DNA from: Calditrichaceae bacterium
GTDB lineage: Bacteria > Calditrichota > Calditrichia > Calditrichales > Calditrichaceae
Direction of reading: 5' to 3'
Length of the DNA: 5,838 nt
Assembly (NCBI GenBank): GCA_024763405.1
Contig: JANTFQ010000158.1
Coordinates: forward strand, 1-5,838
Part shown: positions 1 to 5,671 of the stretch, in pieces
Layout: every line of letters begins with the position of its first letter
Position numbering within the stretch: the stretch's first letter is position 1
Notes under the pieces: generated by a model
Databases searched by the model: none
Seen by the model: the letters and a program-made list of their open reading frames with translations, nothing else
Told to the model about the DNA's origin: nothing
Translations under genes and position numbers: made by a program

Positions 1-246
1 TATTTTTTATCGGCGCTGCCCATCAGTCATATCATTACGGTGGGTGAATATGCAAAATATATTGCCAAGGGCGCTTCGCTGATCAAGGTCAGTGGAAAAA
101 CCATTCACTCTGTAAATACGACCGATGAAGTACTGCATATTTTAAAAGAACAATTGCCGGACAAAGCAGTGGTTGGTATTAAAGGCGTCGGCTCCGTAGC
201 CGCACATAGAATTTCCCGGTATCTCGCGGAAGAGAATCCCACCTGA
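1..246 (+). CDS. Mur-ligase-superfamily protein, C-terminal fragment (MurF-like or PgsB/CapB-like)
   Basis: The frame is open from base 1, so the gene begins outside the window; the 81 visible codons end at TGA 244-246. The fragment holds SHIITVGEYAKYIAKGA (about residues 9-25), then TTDEVLHILKEQL and VVGIKGVGSVAAHRISRYL near the end. This order (a strand ending in a VGE-type turn, a helix, a short 'TDE' helix, then a strand and Gly-rich turn with a final helix) matches from memory the Rossmann-like C-terminal domain of Mur ligases. It resembles MurF (the 'VKGSRS' turn) and also the poly-gamma-glutamate synthase PgsB/CapB, where a TDE helix precedes a VIYGVGN strand. The ATP-binding central domain is not visible, so substrate and pathway (peptidoglycan versus capsule-like polymer) cannot be decided. 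A GTG at 40 could be read as a start, but homology seems to continue upstream of it, so I treat it as internal. Confidence 0.45.
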   Translation, partial: YFLSALPISHIITVGEYAKYIAKGASLIKVSGKTIHSVNTTDEVLHILKEQLPDKAVVGIKGVGSVAAHRISRYLAEENPT

Positions 247-356
247 TATTTTTAATGACTACAGGGAAACATGCGGATGTGTTTATTTCTTGTATTATTA
301 TTATAGTTACCATAAATTCACCCAACTAATAAGTTACCAGTTATTTAGAGGAAGTA

Positions 357-1766
357 ATGAAACGTTTTCTGCCTATCTTTTTAATCCAATTGTTTTTTCT
401 CTCCGGCGTAACCTTCGCGCAGAACCAGCTCCGCGATAATCTATTTGGTGATTATGAAAAGTTGCTGGACCAGCTCCAAAATCAGGATGCCAGTATTTTG
501 TCGCCTGAAAATTATAAACAGGCGCTTGAATACTACAAACAGGCCAGTACCGATTACGAAGACAAGGATGAAAGTCTGGTCGACATAAAAAAAAATCTGT
601 TGAAATCTAAAGAATATGCTTTAAAAGCTTTAAAAATTACCGCTCTTGCCAATGATACGTTACAAAATGCCATCCTGGCGCGTGATCTGGCTCTAAAAGA
701 AAACGCGCCCATTTTTGCACCTGAAAAATGGGAAGAAGCAGAAGATGTTTTTCTTGACGCCACCTCAAATCTCGAAGATGATGATCTGGACGATGCCTTA
801 AAATACGGCGCCCGGGCCTATGATTTATATAAACGGACCCAGATAGCGGCTATTCGAAACGGAATTCTTGGCGATGCCCGCAGTCAGCTTTACCTTGCCG
901 AACAAGCGGAGGCCGAAAAATTCTGCCTGAATACATTTCGAAGTGCACAAAATCTTTTAGCCGAAGCCGAACAGGTTTTAAAACGTGATCCGTATGCAAA
1001 AGATGCAGCTGTCGAAAAAGCAATGCAGGCTTCCTATCAGGCGCGGCACGCGCAATATCTTGCAAAAACGATTAAAACACTCTCCGGGAAAAAAGAAAAC
1101 TGGGAACGCCTTATCCTTCAGTTTGAAGAAATTATCAGTACGCTTGGAGCGCAGTTTCATTATGAACCAAAATTTGATGAAGGATTTGACAGCAGCGTTA
1201 GTACTTTAATGGGACATATTGCCGATTTAAAAAGCGAACAAAAACGCTTGTTGGCAGAAAACACGAAGTTGGAAGACGAAATTAGTTCGCTGAAAGAAAG
1301 TGAAGCCGCCACATCGGCGACCCTGCAGAAAAAACAGATTCGGGAAGATAAAATTGCAAAAATCAGATCCATTTTCTCCAAAGATGAAGCGGAAGTGATT
1401 TACCAGGGAACTAAAATCATTATTCGACTGGTTGGCCTGCAGTTCCCCTCCGGCCGTGCGCTGATTCAACCCGAATATTTTTCACTGCTCACAAAAGTAC
1501 AGCGGGCCATTCGTGTTTTTCCAAATAAATATTTAATGGTAGAAGGCCATACCGACGCCACCGGCAATTCATTTAAAAATAAAACGCTCTCGGAACAGCG
1601 TGCCCGGGCTGTGGCCGAGTACCTGATTGCGAATTTAGAATTAAATCCGGAACAAATTGAATATTACGGGATGGGCGAGCAGAAGCCCATTGCTTCCAAT
1701 AAGACCCGGGAAGGACGCCTGCGGAATCGCCGTATCGATATAGTAATTTCCTTAGATGATTCTTAA
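357..1766 (+). CDS. OmpA-family outer-membrane/periplasmic protein with helical repeats
   Basis: Exported 469-residue protein, probably anchoring the envelope to peptidoglycan. Residues 1-21 form a signal peptide: K2-R3, a hydrophobic core and a VTFA|Q cleavage site. There is no lipobox Cys, so it is not a lipoprotein. Residues about 45-235 contain three related alpha-helical units, starting near SPENYKQALEYY (49-60), APEKWEEAEDVF (121-132) and LNTFRSAQNLLAEA (191-204), about 70 residues apart. Residues about 285-335 are rich in K, E and L and look coiled-coil. Residues about 345-466 are an OmpA_C domain with VEGHTDATG, LSEQRARAVAEYL, GMGEQKPIASN and NRRIDI. D400 and R415 sit in the places of the Asp/Arg pair that binds diaminopimelate in OmpA. 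There is no beta-barrel, so a periplasmic position with some other membrane link is inferred. The start is supported by AGAGG at 347-351. Confidence 0.93.
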   Translation: MKRFLPIFLIQLFFLSGVTFAQNQLRDNLFGDYEKLLDQLQNQDASILSPENYKQALEYYKQASTDYEDKDESLVDIKKNLLKSKEYALKALKITALANDTLQNAILARDLALKENAPIFAPEKWEEAEDVFLDATSNLEDDDLDDALKYGARAYDLYKRTQIAAIRNGILGDARSQLYLAEQAEAEKFCLNTFRSAQNLLAEAEQVLKRDPYAKDAAVEKAMQASYQARHAQYLAKTIKTLSGKKENWERLILQFEEIISTLGAQFHYEPKFDEGFDSSVSTLMGHIADLKSEQKRLLAENTKLEDEISSLKESEAATSATLQKKQIREDKIAKIRSIFSKDEAEVIYQGTKIIIRLVGLQFPSGRALIQPEYFSLLTKVQRAIRVFPNKYLMVEGHTDATGNSFKNKTLSEQRARAVAEYLIANLELNPEQIEYYGMGEQKPIASNKTREGRLRNRRIDIVISLDDS

Positions 1767-1905
1767 AAGTGAGAATCGATGTGAACTGGATTTGAAATAC
1801 TAAGAAGAAATATATTTTTCCGGTTTTAAATAGACTAATATTGTACGAATTAACAACTTTAAAATTAATTAGTTAACTGCCGAATCGCCGACCTTTTTTT
1901 AATGA

Positions 1906-1921
1906 TGGCACTTCATTTGCT
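1906..1921 (+). promoter_or_regulatory. Sigma-54 (RpoN) -24/-12 promoter
   Basis: TGGCAC at 1906-1911, five bases, then TTGCT at 1917-1921. The GG (1907-1908) and GC (1919-1920) dinucleotides are separated by exactly 10 bases, as sigma-54 promoters require, and both boxes match the consensus TGGCAC-N5-TTGCW. The last C of the GC lies at -12, which puts +1 near 1932, about four bases before the ATG at 1936. It stands alone in a non-coding gap and points at the receiver gene. An activator of the right class is encoded at 3591-4928. No upstream activator-binding dyad could be assigned with confidence. Confidence 0.75.
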
Positions 1922-1935
1922 TTTCATTCCACACT

Positions 1936-2316
1936 ATGAAGTCATCATTGAATGCTAAAAAAAATATTCTGTTTGTCGACCCGGATAAAGAATTTTGTAA
2001 AAGTGTTCGCCTTTTCCTGGAAGAAAACTATGCGGTCACCTGCCGTCACGGCCTGGAATATATCGACTATACGATTCTCCTAAAACGAATAGACCTGCTG
2101 GTAATCGACGCCGATTTCGGCGGTCAGAAATTGGCTGAGGTATTGGCCGGCCTTCGTCACAAACATCCACTTTTAAAGAGTATCGTGATGTATACCTATT
2201 TTTCATCAGATAAAAAAGAAGAGCGCATCGTATCGGAAGAAGCCGATGATATGATTGCCAAACCGTTTGATGTAAAGGTATTAAAATCGAAACTGGATTC
2301 TTTTCTTGCTGCATAA
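1936..2316 (+). CDS. Stand-alone receiver-domain protein (single-domain response regulator)
   Basis: A 126-residue protein made only of a CheY-like receiver domain, with no output domain. The expected residues are present: acidic residues D15 and D17 after the first strand (ILFVDPD), the likely phospho-acceptor D58 in LLVIDAD, T87 in VMYTYF, and K109-P110 in IAKPF. The usual MP-x-x-G after the phospho-acceptor is replaced by ADFGG, and the paired acids are split by a proline (D-P-D instead of D-D). Such proteins relay phosphate or bind partners; the partner is not visible here. The ATG has no Shine-Dalgarno. With the sigma-54 promoter placing +1 near 1932, the message would be almost leaderless. 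No other in-frame ATG lies nearby. The next gene starts 124 bases on and seems to have its own promoter. Confidence 0.9.
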   Translation: MKSSLNAKKNILFVDPDKEFCKSVRLFLEENYAVTCRHGLEYIDYTILLKRIDLLVIDADFGGQKLAEVLAGLRHKHPLLKSIVMYTYFSSDKKEERIVSEEADDMIAKPFDVKVLKSKLDSFLAA

Positions 2317-2380
2317 ATTGATATTTTAATAATACAGATTACCGGATTACCACAATCTTCTTAATGTCCCGCTTTTTCGA

Positions 2381-2409
2381 TTGAATTAAACGGACTCAAA
2401 ACGTATATT
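2381..2409 (+). promoter_or_regulatory. Candidate sigma-70-like promoter for the TPR/activator operon
   Basis: TTGAAT at 2381-2386, a 17-base spacer, and TATATT at 2404-2409 (four and five of six matches to the consensus boxes). The predicted start is near 2416, leaving a leader of about 25 bases that contains the GGAG at 2429-2432. The region is AT-rich, so a chance match is possible. I found no GG-N10-GC sigma-54 spacing here. Confidence 0.45.
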
Positions 2410-2428
2410 AAATGGCATCGTTTTTAAT

Positions 2429-2432
2429 GGAG
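2429..2432 (+). promoter_or_regulatory. Ribosome binding site deciding the TTG start at 2441
   Basis: GGAG ends eight bases before TTG 2441, a normal spacing. No in-frame ATG or GTG lies in the bases between the promoter and this codon, so the TTG is the best start for the TPR protein. Confidence 0.6.
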
Positions 2433-2440
2433 AATACGAT

Positions 2441-3586
2441 TTGAAGGGATTTGGCTATCAGGACGCTATTCAGGTAGAAAATCGTGAGTTTCGAATTCAT
2501 ACCGGTTGTGAGCCCGAAAAGAAGCGCGTCGTATGTGAAGTGTTCGATGAAGGCCGTTTCGTATACAGCCTGGTAGATTCATACGAAGTCCGTCCATCTG
2601 AAACCAATTCTATCCAGGAAATATATCTAAAAAATGTAACGTTCGAACTGCATCAAACCGTGATGGACGAGGTCAGCGTCCTTTTTTATGCCTACGAAAA
2701 ACTTAAAGATATCAAAGATTCACAACCGCATTATCGTCTTGGTAAACTGTTCCTATCCCGTAATTTTTTTGATGAAGCCGTCGCGTGTTTTCAAAATGCG
2801 ATTCGCCTAAAACCGGATTATATAAGGGCCTACCAGCAATTAGCGGTTACTTTTTTGAAAATGTATAAACCCGAAAAAGCGGTGGAAACCTGCAACACCG
2901 TTTTGGAATTGCGCTCTGATTTTCCGGATATACTGGATTTACTTGCTGTTGTTTATACGCATATGGGCGCCTATGAAAAAGCAAAAGACGCCCTGCAAAA
3001 AGCCATTGCAATTAAACCCGATTATTTAGAATCCCAGTTTAATCTCGGTACCGTGCTGTTTTTATCAACCCTCAGTGAGGAAGATGAAAATATTGTTATT
3101 CCTGTACGAATTATGCGGATGATTAATCAAATTCGCGAATTGGAAGCATATCAGGATGAACTTTGGCAGCGCCGTTTTGAAGACCTGGAAGAAACCATTA
3201 ATAGCCGGGTTAAAAATGATATTGTAACCACCCTTCTTCAGTTTCAGATCTACTTTGTGATGGCAAAAGATACGGTTGGATCCTCTTTGGATTTTTTCCT
3301 GATTAAATTTATGTTCGGCGGAAAAGAAATGAATCAGGAAGAGATGGAGCATTACGCGCACCAAATCAGTAAGGAAGCTACCCGCCATGAAGGCTTTGCG
3401 GATTATTGGAACGAAATGGGTGTAGTGCATCTGATTCAGTGCCGGGATTATTTTTTAAAAGCGGTCAATGAATTCGAACAGGCGGTTCGTATCAATCCAA
3501 AATATGCAGAAGCCAAACAAAATCACGATTTAATTAAGAACAATAAAAAAGGATTCTTAATACTGCTTAGAGCAATTCTGAAATAA
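2441..3586 (+). CDS. Tetratricopeptide-repeat protein with uncharacterised N-terminal domain
   Basis: A 381-residue protein without signal peptide or membrane segment, so probably cytoplasmic. Residues 1-95 form a strand-rich domain I do not recognise (REFRIHTG, RVVCEVFDEGRFVYSLVDSYEV). TPR units follow at about 97-130 (ending AIRLKPDY), 131-164 and 165-198 (ending AIAIKPDY), with a partial unit after 199. Residues about 210-320 are helical without clear TPR signature. A last, slightly long unit lies at about 323-358 (ending AVRINPKY). TPRs bind other proteins, so a scaffold or regulator role is likely. The gene ends four bases before the sigma-54 activator, which suggests co-transcription and translational coupling and a role in controlling or assisting that regulator; this is inference from position. 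Translation begins at a TTG with GGAG upstream, often a sign of modest expression. Confidence 0.88.
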   Translation: MKGFGYQDAIQVENREFRIHTGCEPEKKRVVCEVFDEGRFVYSLVDSYEVRPSETNSIQEIYLKNVTFELHQTVMDEVSVLFYAYEKLKDIKDSQPHYRLGKLFLSRNFFDEAVACFQNAIRLKPDYIRAYQQLAVTFLKMYKPEKAVETCNTVLELRSDFPDILDLLAVVYTHMGAYEKAKDALQKAIAIKPDYLESQFNLGTVLFLSTLSEEDENIVIPVRIMRMINQIRELEAYQDELWQRRFEDLEETINSRVKNDIVTTLLQFQIYFVMAKDTVGSSLDFFLIKFMFGGKEMNQEEMEHYAHQISKEATRHEGFADYWNEMGVVHLIQCRDYFLKAVNEFEQAVRINPKYAEAKQNHDLIKNNKKGFLILLRAILK

Positions 3587-3590
3587 TTTT

Positions 3591-4928
3591 ATGCCGCGTA
3601 TTTTAGTCGTAGATAATGAAAACCGCATGTGCCGGTTAATTAAAACTTCTCTCGAACTGGAAAGCTATCAGGTAGATATGGCCTTTTCCGGCAGAGAAGC
3701 CCTCGATAAAATTTCCACTACAGAATATGATATAGTCGTTAGTGATTTAAAGATGGAACCTATCGGCGGGATGGAAGTGCTGGAAAATGTCCGCGCTATT
3801 CAACCCCATTGCGAAATTATTATTATGACAGCCTTTGCCGCGCAGGATACGGCGCTGGAAGCAATGAAAAAAGGGGCCAACGATTATCTGATTAAACCAT
3901 TTAAAATGGACGAGTTGAGTTTACGCATCGGGCGAATATTCAGACAAAAGGAGATAGAACAAGAGAACAAGAGGTTGCGGGCTTTAGAAAAAACACCGCT
4001 GGTATTTCCGGGAATCGTCGGTAAAAGCCGCGTTATGCGTCGGGTATTTGAACAGATTGAACAGGTGAGCCCCACAGAAACAGCGGTGCATATTCGTGGT
4101 GAAAGCGGTACCGGAAAGGATTTGGCGGCAAAAGCGGTGCATCTGAAAAGCAGGCGAAAAGCGGGACCTTTTGTAACGATAAATTGCGCGGCACTACCGG
4201 AAAACCTGCTGGAAAGTGAATTATTCGGCTATGAAAAAGGCGCTTTTTCCGGAGCGCACAAACAGAAGAAAGGCCTTTTTGAAACAGCGGATAAAGGGAC
4301 TGTCTTTTTAGATGAAATAGGGGACCTGCCCCTTTCTTTGCAGGCAAAACTGTTACGGGTATTGCAGAATAATGAAATTATCCATCTTGGCGGAACCGAA
4401 ACGGTACAGGTTGATTTCCGTCTTATTACCGCCACCCACCGTAATCTGGAAAAAATGATTGAGACCCAGGAATTCCGTTCCGATCTCTATTACCGTATCA
4501 ACGTTTTTCCCATCGAAATGCCGCCGCTGCGTGAACGCCGAGAAGATATTCCGGAATTGGTCCAATTTTTTATGAACGATTTTCCCGAAAAAACACTTAC
4601 GTCCGGGGCGCGGCTGCAATTAATGGAATATGATTTTCCCGGTAATATCCGCGAGCTGCAGAATCTCCTGGCCCGTGCCGCCATCAGCGCCGAATCGACA
4701 ATCGATTCTATTATTTTACCGCAGGGAAAGAATGCGGCTAACGTTCAAATAAAAACGGACTGGGAAACACTTCCCGATACCGGCATTCAGTTGGATGAAC
4801 TGGAAAAAAAGTTAATTATAGCCGCCATCGGAAAAGCACAGGGCAATAAGAGTCGTGCAGCGGAACTTCTGGGGATCACCCGGCGCAGACTCTATTCGAT
4901 GATGGAGCGGTTTGGGATTGTGATTTAA
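3591..4928 (+). CDS. NtrC-family sigma-54-dependent response regulator
   Basis: A 445-residue activator of sigma-54 RNA polymerase with the full three-domain layout. Receiver, residues 1-118: D8 in LVVDNEN, phospho-acceptor D52 in VVSDLKM, T80, K102-P103. A helical linker (about 115-135) follows. AAA+ domain, about 139-362: Walker A GESGTGKD (170-177), sigma-54 contact loop GAFSGA (217-222), Walker B TVFLDEI with D241-E242, R296 and R302 in the RSDLYYRINVF block, and sensor II R354 in FPGNIREL. A Fis-type helix-turn-helix lies at about 402-443 (NKSRAAELLGITRRRLYSMM). Oddities are Ser in place of the usual Thr in GAFTGA, Asn at position 9 where most receivers have a second Asp, and FPGN rather than WPGN. 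The ATG has no Shine-Dalgarno and lies four bases after the TPR gene, so re-initiation after that gene is likely. The cognate kinase is not in the window. The sigma-54 promoter at 1906-1921 is an obvious candidate target. Confidence 0.97.
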   Translation: MPRILVVDNENRMCRLIKTSLELESYQVDMAFSGREALDKISTTEYDIVVSDLKMEPIGGMEVLENVRAIQPHCEIIIMTAFAAQDTALEAMKKGANDYLIKPFKMDELSLRIGRIFRQKEIEQENKRLRALEKTPLVFPGIVGKSRVMRRVFEQIEQVSPTETAVHIRGESGTGKDLAAKAVHLKSRRKAGPFVTINCAALPENLLESELFGYEKGAFSGAHKQKKGLFETADKGTVFLDEIGDLPLSLQAKLLRVLQNNEIIHLGGTETVQVDFRLITATHRNLEKMIETQEFRSDLYYRINVFPIEMPPLRERREDIPELVQFFMNDFPEKTLTSGARLQLMEYDFPGNIRELQNLLARAAISAESTIDSIILPQGKNAANVQIKTDWETLPDTGIQLDELEKKLIIAAIGKAQGNKSRAAELLGITRRRLYSMMERFGIVI

Positions 4929-4984
4929 TCCGGAAAGATCGGCTGCTTTTTATAGAACTTACAAACAACGCAATTCACCCTTTT

Positions 4985-4991
4985 AGGGGGG
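4985..4991 (+). promoter_or_regulatory. Unusual G-run ribosome binding site
   Basis: An A followed by six G ends four bases before the ATG at 4996. It can pair with the anti-Shine-Dalgarno, though the G-run replaces the usual GGAGG and the spacing is short. It supports translation of the small hypothetical protein. Confidence 0.55.
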
Positions 4992-4995
4992 CAGA

Positions 4996-5202
4996 ATGGG
5001 AAAAAATAGAAAACGAAAAACAAATGTAAACCTCTTTTCTTCTATTCAGGAAGAAAATGATGCCGAATATGAACGTCGCCGGAAAATGACCCCTAAAGAA
5101 AGAATGGAAGAATTTGCCATTTTGCAGCAACGCAGATGGGGCGCTTCCTGGACGACTAAACCGATTGAAAAAAAAGTATCTTTTGAAGAAACAGATTATT
5201 AA
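4996..5202 (+). CDS. Small hypothetical protein, possible partner of the nucleotidyltransferase
   Basis: A 68-residue, highly charged protein. It has a basic N-terminus (GKNRKRK), an acidic stretch (EENDAEY), a predicted helix around MTPKERMEEFAILQQRRWG (31-49), and a tail ending EETDY. There is no signal peptide, no membrane segment and no known catalytic motif. It contains no histidine, so it is not a HEPN toxin (no R-x4-6-H). It lies eight bases before the nucleotidyltransferase gene, and its stop codon abuts that gene's AAGG, so the two are almost certainly co-expressed. From memory, short charged proteins with a 'TPxER' helix often precede nucleotidyltransferases of this type, which suggests a paired, perhaps toxin-antitoxin-like, module. 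Function is unknown; reality as a gene is supported by the G-rich Shine-Dalgarno and the tight spacing. Confidence 0.7.
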   Translation: MGKNRKRKTNVNLFSSIQEENDAEYERRRKMTPKERMEEFAILQQRRWGASWTTKPIEKKVSFEETDY

Positions 5203-5210
5203 GGTGCGTT

Positions 5211-5666
5211 ATGTTTTTAAGTGAAGATATGAAGGATTTAATCAAGCTATTCAATCAAAATGAAGTATCCTATCTTCTGGTTGGCGGTTTTGCAGTAAAC
5301 TATTATGGATATGTAAGGACAACACAGGATATTGATTTTCTTCTTTTTCCTTCAAAAGAAAATGCACATAAAATTATGCTTGCACTTGATGCCTTTGGCT
5401 TCGGCAAAGCCGGTATTCCGCAAGATTTTTTTGAAGAAGCAGGACGTGCGATACACATGGGTGTTGAACCAAATAGAATTGATTTATTAACACATCTTCC
5501 CGGAATTAGTAATGAACAAGTTTTTTCAAATTACAAACAAATAGAAATGGACGGTATTCCGATAAATATAATCGCCTATGCTGATCTTGTTCAGGCAAAG
5601 AATCAATCAAAACGCTTGCGGGATCGGGCAGATGCGGAAGAGCTTGAAAAAAACAGAAAGAAATAA
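5211..5666 (+). CDS. Small nucleotidyltransferase of the Pol-beta superfamily (MNT / DUF6036-like)
   Basis: A 151-residue protein with a minimal nucleotidyltransferase fold. It has YLLVGGFAVNYYGYVRTTQDIDFLL (21-45), with the G25-G26 turn and the metal-binding pair D40-x-D42, and the third carboxylate D91 in NRIDLLT. The C-terminal DLVQAKNQSKRLRDRADAEEL (125-145) matches the 'K-x(n)-R-x-K/R-D-x-x-D' tail common in these small enzymes. The catalytic set looks complete, so it should transfer a nucleotide to a protein, RNA or small molecule; the target cannot be read from sequence. Members often act in toxin-antitoxin pairs. AAGGTG at 5201-5206 overlaps the stop of the preceding gene and serves as Shine-Dalgarno. 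By hand count, 5221-5580 is about 35% GC against about 46% in 4201-4560, which hints at separate ancestry. The next gene starts five bases downstream. Confidence 0.88.
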   Translation: MFLSEDMKDLIKLFNQNEVSYLLVGGFAVNYYGYVRTTQDIDFLLFPSKENAHKIMLALDAFGFGKAGIPQDFFEEAGRAIHMGVEPNRIDLLTHLPGISNEQVFSNYKQIEMDGIPINIIAYADLVQAKNQSKRLRDRADAEELEKNRKK

Positions 5667-5671
5667 AAACT

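Noticed and set aside
290..318. Possible sigma-70 promoter before the OmpA-family gene (TATAGT near 302-307 or TTGTAT at 290-295)
   Set aside because: The stretch is AT-rich and no pair of boxes has both acceptable matches and 16-18 base spacing.
1758..1777. Inverted repeat GATTCT / AGAATC around the stop of the OmpA-family gene
   Set aside because: The stem is only six base pairs with an eight-base loop and no T-run follows, so it is not a convincing terminator.
1848..1878. AT-rich dyads (TTAAC...GTTAA and the palindrome AGTTAACT) upstream of the sigma-54 promoter
   Set aside because: They could be an activator site, but the arms are five to eight bases in very AT-rich sequence and lie closer than usual to the promoter.
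1902..1958. Short open frame beginning ATG-ATG and overlapping the start of the receiver gene
   Set aside because: It begins inside the sigma-54 promoter, upstream of the predicted transcript start, and has no Shine-Dalgarno.
2337..2351. Tandem GATTACC copies eight bases apart
   Set aside because: Only two short copies are present, and no further unit or function is seen.
2413..2431. TGGCA upstream of the TPR gene as a second sigma-54 promoter
   Set aside because: Ten bases after the GG there is AA instead of GC, so the -12 box is missing.
2412..2444. Ten-codon upstream frame (second ATG at 2427) whose TGA overlaps the TTG start of the TPR gene
   Set aside because: The first ATG lies before the predicted transcript start and neither ATG has a Shine-Dalgarno. 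The GGAG is better placed for the TTG. A coupling role is possible but unsupported.
4929..4995. Search for a terminator or promoter between the activator and the small protein
   Set aside because: No stable hairpin with a T-run and no acceptable promoter pair was seen. A GG...GC pair here has N11 spacing and poor boxes.
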